Assembly: GCA_947165425.1 (NCBI GenBank)
Contig: CAMVAJ010000005.1
Location: forward strand, 1 to 64,000
DNA: 64,000 nt
Direction of reading: 5' to 3'
From: an uncultured Clostridia bacterium
Lineage (GTDB): Bacteria > Bacillota > Clostridia > Christensenellales > Aristaeellaceae
This document shows positions 1 to 9,337 of this stretch, one piece after another (position 1 is the stretch's first letter; every line of letters starts with the position of its first letter). A model generated the notes under the pieces. The model saw nothing but the letters and a program-made list of their open reading frames with translations, was not told the origin of the DNA and searched no databases. A program made the translations under genes and the position numbers.

Positions 1-2718
1 GAGATCGAGCCCTTCGGCGGCGCGGCCACCTGTATCGGCGGCGCGATCCGGGATCCCCTCTCCGGGCGCTCCTACGTCTACCAGGCCATGCGCGTCACAG
101 GCGCGGCGGATCCGCTGGTCCCCGTGGCGAAGACACTGCCTGGCAAGCTCCCGCAGCGCAAGCTGGTCACCACCGCCGCGGCGGGTTACTCTTCCTACGG
201 CAACCAGATCGGTCTGGCAACCGGCCTGGTCGATGAACTCTATCATCCCGGCTATGCCGCGAAGCGCCTTGAAATCGGCGCGGTGGTCGGCGCGGTGCCG
301 CTGAATCATGTGCGCCGCGAGGTCCCGGCCCCCGGCGATCAGATCGTCCTGCTCGGCGGACGCACCGGCCGCGACGGCATCGGCGGCGCCACCGGCTCCT
401 CCAAATCCCATAAGCTGACCTCCATCGAGACCTGCGGCGCGGAGGTGCAGAAGGGCAACGCCCCCACCGAGCGCAAGCTACAGCGTCTCTTCCGGGACGG
501 CGAGGTCACCCGGTTGATCAAGCGCTGCAACGACTTCGGCGCGGGTGGCGTCAGCGTCGCCATTGGCGAGCTGGCCGACGGGCTGCAAGTGAATCTGGAC
601 GCCGTACCCCGCAAATACGAGGGCCTGGACGGCACAGAGCTTGCGATCTCCGAGAGCCAGGAGCGCATGGCCGTCGTGCTGGACCCCAAGGACGTGCCTG
701 CCTTCTTAGCGGCGGCCGCCCGCGAGAACCTCGAGGCCACCGTTGTCGCGGAGGTGACGGAGGAAAAGCGGCTGCGTATGAACTGGAAGGGCCGCACCAT
801 TGTGGATGTAAGCCGCGATTTCCTGAACTCCAACGGTGCGGAGAAACACGCCAGGGCCGCCGTACCTGAGGACCATGTGGAGCAGGTGCGTTTCCCCGGC
901 GCTTCCGTCTCCGAAAAGCTGGTCTCCATGCTCACCGACCTCAACATCTGCTCCAAGCAGGGGCTTTCCGAGCGTTTTGACTCCACCATCGGCGCGGCCA
1001 CGGTGCTGATGCCGTTCGGCGGGTCTCGTATGCTGACCCCCACCCAGACCATGGTGGCGAAGCTGCCGGTGCGTCACGGCGTCACCAGCACCGTCTCCGG
1101 CATGGCCTACGGCTTCCACCCGGAGATTGAGAGTCAGAGTCCCTATGAAGGCAGCTATCTGGCCGTGGTGGAGAGCGTGGCCAAGCTCGTGGCCGCCGGC
1201 TTTGACCGCCGCGACGCCTACCTCACCTTCCAGGAGTATTTCGAGCGCATGACCGCCGATCCCGCCTCCTGGGGCAAGCCCATGGCCGCCCTGCTGGGTG
1301 CGTTGGACGCGCAGCTGAACCTGGAGATCGCCTCCATCGGCGGCAAGGACTCCATGTCCGGCACCTTCGAGAAGCTGAACGTCCCCCCGACGCTCTGCTC
1401 CTTTGCCATCGCCCCCGGAAAAGTGCAGCAGGTCATCTCTCCCGACTTCAAGGAGGCCGGCCATGAGATTCGCCTGCTCGACTGCGATCCCTTTGACGCG
1501 CAGGCCCTTCGGGCGGAGCTGGACGCGGTCACCCTCGGCATCCGTACCGGGGAGATCAAGGCGGCCTGGGCTCTGGGTCTGGGCGGCGTGGCGGAAGCGC
1601 TGTTCAAGATGGGCGTGGGCAACGGTATCGGAACCCGCATCGACGAGGACTGGGACGGAGATCTGTTCGCCCAGCGGTTTGGTGCCGTACTCTTTGAGTG
1701 CGAGGCCAGCTGTGCCCTGGGCGAAAAGGTTGGCGACACCCTTCCGGAGTGGGTCCTTGAGTACGAGGGGGATCGCGTGGATCTCGCTCCGCTCCAGGAG
1801 CTGTGGGAGACCAAGCTGGACAAGGTCTTCCCCTGGCATGGACGGCAGGGCGAGCGCACAGAAACCTTCACCTTTGACGCGAAGGAGCGTGTGAAGGCGC
1901 CCGCCGTACTGCAGCGCAAGCCCAAAGCCCTGATTCCCGTCTTCCCGGGCACCAACTGCGAGTACGACACCGCCCGGGCGCTGGAGCGCGCCGGCGGCGA
2001 GGCGGAGATCCTCGTGGTGCGGAATCTGACCCCCGACGATATTGCCGGGTCTCTGCGCGAGGCAGCGCGCATGCTGCGCGACAGCCAGATGCTGATCCTG
2101 CCCGGCGGCTTCTCCGGCGGCGACGAGCCGGATGGCTCGGCGAAGTTTATCACCGCCTTCTTCCGCAATCCGCAGATGGCGGACGCGGTCGGCGATCTCC
2201 TGGATCGCCGCGGAGGTCTGGCCCTGGGCATCTGCAACGGTTTCCAGGCGCTGGTCAAGCTGGGCCTTGTCCCCTATGGCCGCATCATCGATACGGACGC
2301 GAACTGCCCCACGCTGACCTTCAACGAGGTCGGCCGTCACCAGTCCATGGCGGTGCGGACGCGCGTTTCCTCCAATCTCTCCCCCTGGCTCAGCCGCTGC
2401 GAGCCCGGCGAGGTGCATACGGTGGTGATCAGCCACGGTGAGGGCCGCTTTGTCGGTCCGGAATCCTTGCTGCGGGAGCTGGCCGCCAAGGGCCAGATCG
2501 CCACACAGTACGTGGATGAGCACGGCATACCCGCCATGGACATGCGCTTCAACCCCAACGGCAGTCTCTTCGCCATCGAGGGCATTACCAGCCCCGACGG
2601 CCGCGTGCTGGGCAAGATGGGCCACACCGAGCGCAGCGGGGACGGGCTGTATCTGAATCTGCCCGGGAACCGGTACCAGCCGCTGTTTGAGGGCGGTGTA
2701 GACTACTTCAAGCTGTGA
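1..2718 (+). CDS. purL: Phosphoribosylformylglycinamidine synthase (large, single-chain PurL), 5' truncated by the window edge
   Basis: Converts FGAR to FGAM with ATP and glutamine in de novo purine synthesis (cytosol). The reading frame is open from base 1 (EPFGGAATCIGG...) upstream of the ORF-track ATG at 88, so the gene begins outside the window. About 905 residues are visible, against roughly 1200-1300 for the single-chain family. The FGAM synthetase core comes first. From about visible residue 640 comes a class I glutamine amidotransferase domain, with FPGTNCE and the nucleophile context GICNGFQ. That fused domain makes this the large PurL rather than the small PurL that works with PurQ and PurS. 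purB follows 17 bases after the stop, so the two are likely co-transcribed. Identity is very secure; only the 5' end is missing. Confidence 0.96.
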   Translation, partial: EIEPFGGAATCIGGAIRDPLSGRSYVYQAMRVTGAADPLVPVAKTLPGKLPQRKLVTTAAAGYSSYGNQIGLATGLVDELYHPGYAAKRLEIGAVVGAVPLNHVRREVPAPGDQIVLLGGRTGRDGIGGATGSSKSHKLTSIETCGAEVQKGNAPTERKLQRLFRDGEVTRLIKRCNDFGAGGVSVAIGELADGLQVNLDAVPRKYEGLDGTELAISESQERMAVVLDPKDVPAFLAAAARENLEATVVAEVTEEKRLRMNWKGRTIVDVSRDFLNSNGAEKHARAAVPEDHVEQVRFPGASVSEKLVSMLTDLNICSKQGLSERFDSTIGAATVLMPFGGSRMLTPTQTMVAKLPVRHGVTSTVSGMAYGFHPEIESQSPYEGSYLAVVESVAKLVAAGFDRRDAYLTFQEYFERMTADPASWGKPMAALLGALDAQLNLEIASIGGKDSMSGTFEKLNVPPTLCSFAIAPGKVQQVISPDFKEAGHEIRLLDCDPFDAQALRAELDAVTLGIRTGEIKAAWALGLGGVAEALFKMGVGNGIGTRIDEDWDGDLFAQRFGAVLFECEASCALGEKVGDTLPEWVLEYEGDRVDLAPLQELWETKLDKVFPWHGRQGERTETFTFDAKERVKAPAVLQRKPKALIPVFPGTNCEYDTARALERAGGEAEILVVRNLTPDDIAGSLREAARMLRDSQMLILPGGFSGGDEPDGSAKFITAFFRNPQMADAVGDLLDRRGGLALGICNGFQALVKLGLVPYGRIIDTDANCPTLTFNEVGRHQSMAVRTRVSSNLSPWLSRCEPGEVHTVVISHGEGRFVGPESLLRELAAKGQIATQYVDEHGIPAMDMRFNPNGSLFAIEGITSPDGRVLGKMGHTERSGDGLYLNLPGNRYQPLFEGGVDYFKL

Positions 2719-2735
2719 CAAGGGAGGCATTTCTC

Positions 2736-4169
2736 ATGGCGCACGACCGCTATCTATCCCCTTTTTCTACCCGGTACGCCTCCGATGAGATGCAGTTTCT
2801 CTTCTCCGAAGACCACAAGTTCAGCACTTGGCGCAGGCTCTGGATCGCCCTGGCGAGGGCTGAAATGCACCAGGGGCTGCCGATCACCCAGGAGATGATC
2901 GACGAGCTGGAGGCGCACGCGGAGGACATCAACTACGAGGATGCCCAGCGCCGCGAGCGCGAGGTTCGGCACGACGTCATGAGCCACGTCTACGCCTACG
3001 GTCTTCAGTGCCCCAAGGCGGCCGGCATCATCCATCTCGGCGCCACCTCCTGCTATGTCGGAGACAATACGGACATCATCATCATGCGCGAGGCGCTGCA
3101 GGTCGTCCGCCGCAAGGTCCTGAACGTGATCGCGCTGCTGGCGGACTTCGCGGAGAAGCACCGTTCCCTCCCCTGCCTGGCCTACACCCATCTCCAGCCG
3201 GCACAGCTAACCACCGTGGGCAAGCGTGCCACCCTCTGGCTCAACGAGCTGATGATGGACTATGAGGATCTGGAGCATCGGCTCTCCACGCTGTCCATGC
3301 TGGGCTCCAAGGGCACGACCGGCACGCAGGCCAGCTTTATGGAGCTCTTCAACGGCGACAGCCGCAAGATTCTGGCCGTCGAGCAGGAGATCGCCGAGGC
3401 CTTCGGCTTCGACAAGGTCATCCCGGTCTCCGGCCAGACCTACTCCCGCAAGGTGGACGCGCAGGTCGCCAACGTGCTCTCGGGTATCGCGCAGACCGCC
3501 TCCAAGTTCGCCTATGACATGCGGCTGCTGGCCAGCTTTAAGGAGATGGAGGAGCCCTTTGAGAAGCATCAGATTGGCTCCTCCGCCATGCCCTACAAGC
3601 GCAACCCCATGCGATGCGAGCGTATCGACGCCCTGGCGCGCTATGTCATGGCCGACGCGCTGAACCCCGCCTGGACCGCCTCCACGCAGTTCTTCGAGCG
3701 GACGCTGGACGACAGCGCCAACAAGCGCATCGCGATGTCCGAGGCCTTCCTGGCGGTGGACGCCATTCTGAACATCATGATGAACGTCTGCGACGGGCTC
3801 GTGGTCTATGAGAACGTGATACGTCAGCGCGTGATGAACGAGCTTCCCTTCATGGCCACAGAGAACATCATGATGGACGCAGTCAAAAAGGGCGGCGATC
3901 GCCAGCAGCTGCATGAAAAGCTGCGCGACTACGCCCAGGCTGCCGCACAGCGCGTCAAGGCCGAGGGCAAGCCCAACGATCTGATTGAGCGCGTCTGTGA
4001 CGACCCGACCTTCCAGACCTCGCGAGAGGAGCTCGCCGCGATCCTCACCCCGGAGCACTATACCGGCCGCAGTGCCGAGCAGGTGGAGCAGTTCCTCGCG
4101 GAGACGGTGCGCCCGCTGTTGGATGCCAACCGCGCCGTGCTGGGCGAGAAGCAAGCCCTGAATGTATAA
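2736..4169 (+). CDS. purB: Adenylosuccinate lyase
   Basis: Cleaves adenylosuccinate to AMP and SAICAR to AICAR, both releasing fumarate, in purine synthesis. The product is 477 residues. The fumarase/aspartase superfamily signature is visible as SSAMPYKRNPMR, and the upstream segment THLQPAQ carries a family histidine. The ORF track starts at a GTG at 2715, but an AAGGGAGG Shine-Dalgarno lies 6-8 bases before the ATG at 2736 (MAHDRYLSPF), so I use that start. It follows purL closely and ends at a strong terminator, which suggests that it is the last gene of a purine operon. Confidence 0.96.
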   Translation: MAHDRYLSPFSTRYASDEMQFLFSEDHKFSTWRRLWIALARAEMHQGLPITQEMIDELEAHAEDINYEDAQRREREVRHDVMSHVYAYGLQCPKAAGIIHLGATSCYVGDNTDIIIMREALQVVRRKVLNVIALLADFAEKHRSLPCLAYTHLQPAQLTTVGKRATLWLNELMMDYEDLEHRLSTLSMLGSKGTTGTQASFMELFNGDSRKILAVEQEIAEAFGFDKVIPVSGQTYSRKVDAQVANVLSGIAQTASKFAYDMRLLASFKEMEEPFEKHQIGSSAMPYKRNPMRCERIDALARYVMADALNPAWTASTQFFERTLDDSANKRIAMSEAFLAVDAILNIMMNVCDGLVVYENVIRQRVMNELPFMATENIMMDAVKKGGDRQQLHEKLRDYAQAAAQRVKAEGKPNDLIERVCDDPTFQTSREELAAILTPEHYTGRSAEQVEQFLAETVRPLLDANRAVLGEKQALNV

Positions 4170-4184
4170 CACCCACAAAAAGCC

Positions 4185-4216
4185 CGACTGTCCGCATAGG
4201 GCAGTCGAGTTTTTTT
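4185..4216 (+). terminator. Intrinsic terminator after purB
   Basis: A 9-bp stem CGACTGTCC/GGGCAGTCG (one G-U pair) with a 5-base loop is followed by a T run. It lies between the convergent purB and yigZ genes and ends the purine transcript. Confidence 0.88.
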
Positions 4217-4854
4217 CAGGTTTCACCGGCCTCCCAGGCCATATAGTCTGACCCATCGGAGAGGATTTCGATCCGGCCGTCCGTTTTCTGGATCAGCTCC
4301 CGCTGGACAGCCGCGCTGTCCTGCACTCTCACTAGCAGCGTAAAGGTGACGGCAGCCGCGAACTCGGGCTCCAGAAGCTGGACCGGCTGACTCTTCAGTA
4401 AGTGCTGGGTCCGGTCCCACAGCGGGTAGGAGACCTCGCAGAGCAGCCGCTCCGTCTCCTCCATCACCACGATTTTCGCCGCGTCCAGCCCGATCCCACA
4501 GGCCTTGGAGTAGGCCCGCACCAGACCGCCCGCGCCCAGGAGCACACCGCCGAAATAGCGGGTCACCACCACGCAGCAGTCGCAGACCTGCCGCTGCTTG
4601 ATGACCTCCATCATTGGCAGCCCCGCGGTTCCGCCCTGCTCTCCGTCGTCGGAATAGCGCATGACGCCCATATTCCTGCCGAGAGTATAGGCATAGCAGT
4701 TGTGGGTCGCGTCCCGATGCTTCGCCCGGATCTCGCCCAGGAAGGCCAGGGCGTCGGCCTCGTCCTTCACGGGCGAGGCGTAGCCGATAAAACGGCTCTT
4801 GTTCACCACGAACTCCGCCGCCCCCGGCGCCTTCAGGGTCCGGTAGCCGCTCAT
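4216..4854 (-). CDS. yigZ: YigZ/IMPACT-family protein (UPF0029)
   Basis: A 212-residue member of the YigZ/IMPACT family. The family core is visible in HNCYAYTLG, YSDDGEQGGTAG and VVVTRYFGGVLLGAGGLVRAY. The C-terminal part fits the ferredoxin-like UPF0029 C domain. Eukaryotic IMPACT modulates Gcn2; the bacterial role is not settled. The start codon overlaps the tyrS stop (ATGA), so translation is probably coupled to tyrS and the gene sits in the tyrosine T-box operon. Confidence 0.9.
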   Translation of the reverse strand: MSGYRTLKAPGAAEFVVNKSRFIGYASPVKDEADALAFLGEIRAKHRDATHNCYAYTLGRNMGVMRYSDDGEQGGTAGLPMMEVIKQRQVCDCCVVVTRYFGGVLLGAGGLVRAYSKACGIGLDAAKIVVMEETERLLCEVSYPLWDRTQHLLKSQPVQLLEPEFAAAVTFTLLVRVQDSAAVQRELIQKTDGRIEILSDGSDYMAWEAGET

Positions 4855-6080
4855 TTCAGAACCAGCTTCATATACTTTTTCTGACCGCGGCGCAGCAGCA
4901 GACCCTCGCCGCCGATCATCTCAGGGGTGATCACCGCGTTGACATCCGTGACCTTCTCCTCGCCCAGCAGCACCGCGCCGGAGGAGATCATCTGTCTGGC
5001 CTCGCTGCGAGATTTGCACAGGCCGCAGTCCGCCAGCACTGTGGTCACGCGGCCATCCGCCGCCAGGGTCTCCGCGGTCACCTCCCAGGTCGGGACGCCC
5101 GCGCCGCTGCCGCCCTTGGCAAACAGCGAGGCCGCCGCGTCAGCCGCTTCCTGCGCGGCCTGCTCGCCATGAACCAGCTTGGTCACCTCGAAGGCCAGGA
5201 CCTTCTTGGCCTCGTTGATCTCCGCGCCCTCCAGCGCACTCAGACGGTTGACCTCGTCCATCGGCAGGAAGGTGAGAAGGCTCAGGCACTTCTTCACATC
5301 CTGGTCGTCCACATTCCGCCAGTACTGGTAGAAGTCATAGGGCTTGCACTTGTTGGCGTCGAGCCAGAGCGCGCCCGCCTCCGTCTTGCCCATCTTGCGG
5401 CCGTCGTGGGTCAGCAGGAGCTGGAAGGTGCAGGCGAAGGCCCGCTGCCGATCCTTGCGGCGGATCAGATCCGCGCCGTGCATCATGTTGGACCACTGGT
5501 CGTTGCCGCCCATCTGCAGCCGGCAGCCATAGCGGTGGAACAGCTCCAGGAAATCATAGCTCTGCAGGAGCATGTAGGTGAACTCCAGGAAGGAGAGGCC
5601 GTTGTCCGTGGCCATGCGGGCCTTGTAAGCGTCGGCGGTCAGCATCTCGTTGACCGAGAACAGCGCGCCGATGTCGCGCATGAACTCGATGTAGTTCAGG
5701 TGGCGCAGCCAGTCGCCGTTGTTGACCACGATGGCCTGACCGTCGCTGAAGTCAAGGAAGCGGGACATCTGCTTCTTGATGCACTCTACGTTATGGTCGA
5801 TGGTCTCCACGGTCATCATTTTGCGCATATCGGTTTTGCCGGAGGGATCACCAATCATGGCGGTGCCGCCGCCCATCAGCGCGATGGGCTTGTGGCCCGC
5901 GCGCTGCATATGGGCCATGGCCATGATCGGGATGTAGTGCCCGATGTGCAGGGAGTCCGCGGTGGGGTCAAAGCCCACGTAGAACGTGGTGGGCTCCTTG
6001 AGCTGCTCGTAGAGCTCGTCCGGATAGGTCATCTGAGCGATAAAGCCCCGCTCCTTCAGGGTGTCAAGAATGTGTGGCAT
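4851..6080 (-). CDS. tyrS: Tyrosyl-tRNA synthetase
   Basis: Charges tRNA-Tyr with tyrosine. The 409-residue length is typical for bacterial TyrRS. The class I HIGH motif is present in DSLHIGHYIP. The KMSKS loop appears as GRKMGKTEAG. The C-terminal part, after about residue 340, looks like an S4-type RNA-binding domain (ADCGLCKSRSEARQMI). It lies 36 bases downstream of an aminotransferase gene and both are behind a T-box leader whose specifier codon reads UAC. Expression should therefore rise when tRNA-Tyr is uncharged. Confidence 0.96.
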   Translation of the reverse strand: MPHILDTLKERGFIAQMTYPDELYEQLKEPTTFYVGFDPTADSLHIGHYIPIMAMAHMQRAGHKPIALMGGGTAMIGDPSGKTDMRKMMTVETIDHNVECIKKQMSRFLDFSDGQAIVVNNGDWLRHLNYIEFMRDIGALFSVNEMLTADAYKARMATDNGLSFLEFTYMLLQSYDFLELFHRYGCRLQMGGNDQWSNMMHGADLIRRKDRQRAFACTFQLLLTHDGRKMGKTEAGALWLDANKCKPYDFYQYWRNVDDQDVKKCLSLLTFLPMDEVNRLSALEGAEINEAKKVLAFEVTKLVHGEQAAQEAADAAASLFAKGGSGAGVPTWEVTAETLAADGRVTTVLADCGLCKSRSEARQMISSGAVLLGEEKVTDVNAVITPEMIGGEGLLLRRGQKKYMKLVLK

Positions 6081-6116
6081 AAGGGATTCCGCCTTTCTTT
6101 TAATAATCGTTTTGGT

Positions 6117-7298
6117 TCAGTGCAGTTCAGCCTCGAGCAGCTCTCTCAGCGCCGTCATGCCGGTGTGGATCTGCGCCAGGGTCGAGTTGGAGAAATTCAG
6201 CCGCAGCGTGTTTTCATGTCCGCCAAGCGCGTAGAAATGGGTGCCGGGGACAAAAGCGACCTTCCGCTCGATCGCATTCTGGAGCAGCTGCCGCGCGTCG
6301 ATCCCCTGCGGCAGCTCGACCCACAGGAAGAGACCGCCCTCGGGACGGGTATAGCGCACACCGGAGGGGAAGCTCTCGAGCTCCTTCAGCATGGCGTCCA
6401 GCTGGTTCGCATAGTCCGCGCGGATCCGCTGGATATGGCCCGGCAGGAAGCCCTCGCGCAGGAGCCGGTCCACGATCGCCTGGGTCAGGTTCGCGGTGTG
6501 CAGATCCGCGCTCTGCTTGCCCAGCGTGCACTTGCGGAGGATGCCGGCGTCTCCGGCCATGAAGCCCATACGCATGCCCGGCGAGATGATCTTCGAGAAC
6601 GAGCCCAGGAAGACCACCCAGCCGTCCTTGTCAAAGGTTTTGATCGCCGGCAGCGCCTCCCCGCGGTATCGCAGATCCCGATAGGGATCGTCCTCCGCCA
6701 CCACAACACCGTACTTAGCCGCCAGCTCCGCGATCTTTTTCCGGCGGGCCAGGGAGGTCGTGCGGCCTGTGGGATTCTGGAAGTTCGGGATCACGTACAA
6801 AAGCTTGGGCTTTTCCTGCCGCATCGCCGCCTCCAGCTCGTCCGGGAGCAGTCCCTCCTCGTCGCTCTCCACCGGCACCAGGCGCGCCTGGTAGAGCTTC
6901 ATGCACTGGAGATTGCCCAGGAAGGACGGATTCTCCACCAGGATCGCGTCGCCGGGATCGATCAGCGCCTTGCACAGGAGATCCATCGCCTGCGTCGAGC
7001 CCGTCACAGGCAGGACAGACGGCACCTCGCAGCCGAGGCTCTCCGTCACATAGGCGCGCAGGCTCTCCAGGAAGGGAGGATAGCCCTCCGTCGCGCCGTA
7101 CTGGAGAATCCGCTTGCCATCGTCGCGCAGAACCTCCGCCGCCACCCGCGCCACCGTCTCATCCGGCAGCGCGGAGGGGGAAGGATTTCCGCCCGCGAAG
7201 GAGATCATGTTCGGCTGTGCAATGAGCTTGAAGATCTCACGGATCGCGCTGCCGGTGATGCCGTCGAAACGGCGGGCGAAGGAGATGTTTTCAGGCAT
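6117..7298 (-). CDS. PLP-dependent aminotransferase (class I/II, 2-aminoadipate/aromatic type)
   Basis: A 393-residue fold-type I aminotransferase, cytosolic. Visible family features are the N-terminal SFAGGNPSPSALP, the NFQNPTGR segment, the aspartate region VVAEDDPYRDLRY, and the PLP lysine in GSFSKIISPGMR. It resembles the LysN/KAT/MocR-aminotransferase group, whose members act on 2-aminoadipate, aromatic or branched amino acids. The family alone does not fix the substrate. The tyrosine T-box just upstream and tyrS just downstream suggest a role in tyrosine/phenylalanine transamination; this is an inference from regulation. The start ATG has the minus-strand context GAAAGAGGTGAAATG. Confidence 0.9.
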   Translation of the reverse strand: MPENISFARRFDGITGSAIREIFKLIAQPNMISFAGGNPSPSALPDETVARVAAEVLRDDGKRILQYGATEGYPPFLESLRAYVTESLGCEVPSVLPVTGSTQAMDLLCKALIDPGDAILVENPSFLGNLQCMKLYQARLVPVESDEEGLLPDELEAAMRQEKPKLLYVIPNFQNPTGRTTSLARRKKIAELAAKYGVVVAEDDPYRDLRYRGEALPAIKTFDKDGWVVFLGSFSKIISPGMRMGFMAGDAGILRKCTLGKQSADLHTANLTQAIVDRLLREGFLPGHIQRIRADYANQLDAMLKELESFPSGVRYTRPEGGLFLWVELPQGIDARQLLQNAIERKVAFVPGTHFYALGGHENTLRLNFSNSTLAQIHTGMTALRELLEAELH

Positions 7299-7331
7299 AT
7301 CATTTCACCTCTTTCAGAGTCAGAATCACAA

Positions 7332-7622
7332 AGAAAAACCGAACGGCTGAAAACCGCTCGGGAAGATGACATGGTCATGGTACCACTTCCGCTTTCGGGC
7401 TCCGCTCACACGAAAACCCCTCGCCGGGCGTCTGGTAACGCCCTCCCGCTGTAACCGGCGGACCGGATGCCGCCTACCCAGCGTTTCCCTCCCGGAAGCG
7501 CCTTCAGCGGATGGCTCGGAGCGGTAATTCGGCCTGTCCCACGCATCCCCTCGCACCAGCCGGGGACTCTCTGAAGCGCTGTCCAGTCAGGCCTACTTGA
7601 ACTCCTCATCGCCCTGATGCGG
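7332..7622 (-). promoter_or_regulatory. Tyrosine-specific T-box riboswitch leader
   Basis: Read on the minus strand, this ~290-base leader has the T-box layout. The loop-E (S-turn) strands AGTA and GAA flank a GGCCTG/CAGGCC helix. The specifier follows as GAA-T-TAC (complement at 7524-7526), a tyrosine codon. An AGAGAG Stem I bulge element is also present. The T-box bulge sequence GGAAGTGGTACC lies at 7379-7390. Its variable base is U, which pairs with an A discriminator, as expected for tRNA-Tyr. It ends in a terminator hairpin CCGAGCGG/CCGTTCGG plus TTTTT (7332-7361). It should give read-through into aminotransferase-tyrS-yigZ when tRNA-Tyr is uncharged. Confidence 0.92.
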
Positions 7623-7623
7623 C

Positions 7624-7652
7624 GATTTTAACAAGTTTTTCGCGGAATGTCA
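7624..7652 (-). promoter_or_regulatory. Sigma-A type promoter for the T-box operon
   Basis: On the minus strand TTGACA (7647-7652) and TAAAAT (7624-7629) are separated by exactly 17 bases. They sit just upstream of the T-box leader. Confidence 0.85.
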
Positions 7653-7679
7653 AGCGTTTTGCGCATTTGGCATTTATAA

Positions 7680-8330
7680 TCAGTTTCGGATGATTCCGCG
7701 GTAATGATCCACCAGCAGCGCCGGATCGTAGAAGATCCTGTCGCTCTCCACGATTGCAGGGTGGCCGTCGGTTACCTCCAGGATCGTGATCGAACAGTTG
7801 GGCGGAACGCAGCCCTGCCAGAAACGCTCTGGGTGCTCATAAAACGGATTCAGCAGGGCGCGAAGCGTGCAGCCGTGCGTTCCGATCAGCCATGTGCCCT
7901 CTTTTTCACCATGAAGGAAGTCCCGCATAAACGCGTCCGTCCGGCCGCAGAGATCCTGAATGCTCTCCCCCTCGGGGAAGCCCGGAAAGCGGAAGGCGTC
8001 CTTGAAGAACAGCTCCGCCGTCTCCTGGGGCATGGTGCTGGACTGGGCCGGTCTCCCCTCCTCCAGGCCGAAATTGATCTCCTTCAGACGGTCGTCCGTC
8101 CGGACCGTCACATGGGCGTTGCCGCTCTCGCGCAGCACGATCTCCACGGTCTCCCGCGCGCGACTCAGCGGACTTGAGAGGCAGCCGTCGAAATGCACGC
8201 CCCGCAGCGCCCGTCCGGTCAGCACCGCCAGCTCGCGGCCCGACTGGTTCAGCGGCGCGTCCATCCAGCCCTGCTTCACGCGCTTCACATTCATCTCAGT
8301 CTCCCCGTGGCGGATCACATAGATTCTCAT
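7680..8330 (-). CDS. Histidine phosphatase family protein (phosphoglycerate mutase-like)
   Basis: A 216-residue protein of the histidine phosphatase (branch 1) superfamily. The phosphohistidine motif RHGETEMN is at residues 8-15. LSSPLSRARETVEI follows in the usual place, and the second catalytic histidine is in IGTHG. The family includes cofactor-dependent phosphoglycerate mutases and broad phosphatases such as CobC and PhoE. The short length and lack of mutase-specific segments favour a phosphatase. Its start overlaps the stop of the upstream membrane-protein gene by 4 bases (ATGA), so the pair is translationally coupled. Confidence 0.88.
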   Translation of the reverse strand: MRIYVIRHGETEMNVKRVKQGWMDAPLNQSGRELAVLTGRALRGVHFDGCLSSPLSRARETVEIVLRESGNAHVTVRTDDRLKEINFGLEEGRPAQSSTMPQETAELFFKDAFRFPGFPEGESIQDLCGRTDAFMRDFLHGEKEGTWLIGTHGCTLRALLNPFYEHPERFWQGCVPPNCSITILEVTDGHPAIVESDRIFYDPALLVDHYRGIIRN

Positions 8331-9274
8331 GGCCTTGTTCTCCTCATTCTGTTTTCGATTTTCGCCAGCGGCCGGTTTTGCAGCCGGGCCTTCTGCTCGT
8401 CGATCTCCGCCTTCAGCTCGCGCGCCGCGTCGCTGGCCGTGCCTGCGTCATAGGTGAGGGCGATCAGCCGATCCTGCTTCTCGATCAGCCCGGCTTTGAT
8501 CAGGGCCGTCGGCTCGATCTTTTCAGAGACGCTGTTCAGCCGCTCCTCCGCCTCTCTCCGGATGCGCTCGCTCTCGGCCTTGATCGCCTCCAGCCGCCGC
8601 TTGACGCGGTCCGTCCGGTAGATCACCTCGGGATAGGCATCGGCAAAGCGCTGATAGAACATGGATCGATTTGAGAGCAGCGCGCGGATCTCCCGGCTGA
8701 TCTCCTCGGTGCTGTCCGCAGTGCTGTTCTCCACGCCAAGCTTGACCAGCTTCAGCACCAGATGGGTCATGGCGTAATCTGCCAGCGTGACGGCAAGCAG
8801 CGCGGCCGCCACCAGTTCTTTGACCAGCATGCCCGGCTCTTCCAGCCATCGGAACAGGATCGGATTGATCAGATGGATGATCGCAACCCCGCCCAAGCCG
8901 AACAGCATCAGATTGCCGATCCAGATCCGTCCGTTCAGGTTCATCGGCTTCCGGCTATAGTCCCACCATCGGGCGTGAAAGCGCTTTTCCATCACATAGC
9001 TTGTGATGTACTCCACCGCGCCGCAGAGGAGGAAGGAGATGACGAAGGTCGTACCGACCGCCTTCTCGATCGGCGTGAGGAGTTCCACCGCAACGGTGAT
9101 CAGAAGCGCCCCTGTGCCATAAATCGGGCAGATCGGTCCGGTCAGAAAGCCGCGGTTGATGAAACGGTGGTACTGAATGTATTTCAGTATCACCTCGATG
9201 CACCAGCCGGCAAAGGAATACATAAAGAAAAGCAGAATCAGGTCGATTCCATAAGCTACCCAGGAATTCATTGG
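8327..9274 (-). CDS. CmpB-like putative ABC-transporter type membrane protein (PF06541 family)
   Basis: A membrane protein of about 315 residues. The N-terminal part carries four to five hydrophobic segments, with family-typical stretches such as YSFAGWCIEVI and NRGFLTGPICPIYGTGA. The latter half is charged and probably coiled-coil (SERIRREAEERLN). It resembles the 'ABC_trans_CmpB' family, whose transport role is named but poorly tested. The track begins at 9292, but a GAGGTG Shine-Dalgarno sits 9 bases before the ATG at 9274 (MNSWVAYG), which I prefer. It overlaps the phosphatase gene by ATGA. Confidence 0.8.
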   Translation of the reverse strand, partial: PMNSWVAYGIDLILLFFMYSFAGWCIEVILKYIQYHRFINRGFLTGPICPIYGTGALLITVAVELLTPIEKAVGTTFVISFLLCGAVEYITSYVMEKRFHARWWDYSRKPMNLNGRIWIGNLMLFGLGGVAIIHLINPILFRWLEEPGMLVKELVAAALLAVTLADYAMTHLVLKLVKLGVENSTADSTEEISREIRALLSNRSMFYQRFADAYPEVIYRTDRVKRRLEAIKAESERIRREAEERLNSVSEKIEPTALIKAGLIEKQDRLIALTYDAGTASDAARELKAEIDEQKARLQNRPLAKIENRMRRTRP

Positions 9275-9337
9275 AATGTACACCTCGAGCATGGGTCTTA
9301 TCCGCCGCCAAAGCTGACGCGTTTCGGCAGCTCCCTG

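Noticed and set aside
706-2730. 674-aa minus-strand ORF over purL
   Set aside because: It is antisense to a clearly conserved purL with catalytic motifs, and has no independent support.
5169-7454. 761-aa plus-strand ORF
   Set aside because: It lies antisense to tyrS and the aminotransferase and has no domain, signal or ribosome site. The GC-rich third codon positions of the real genes keep this frame open.
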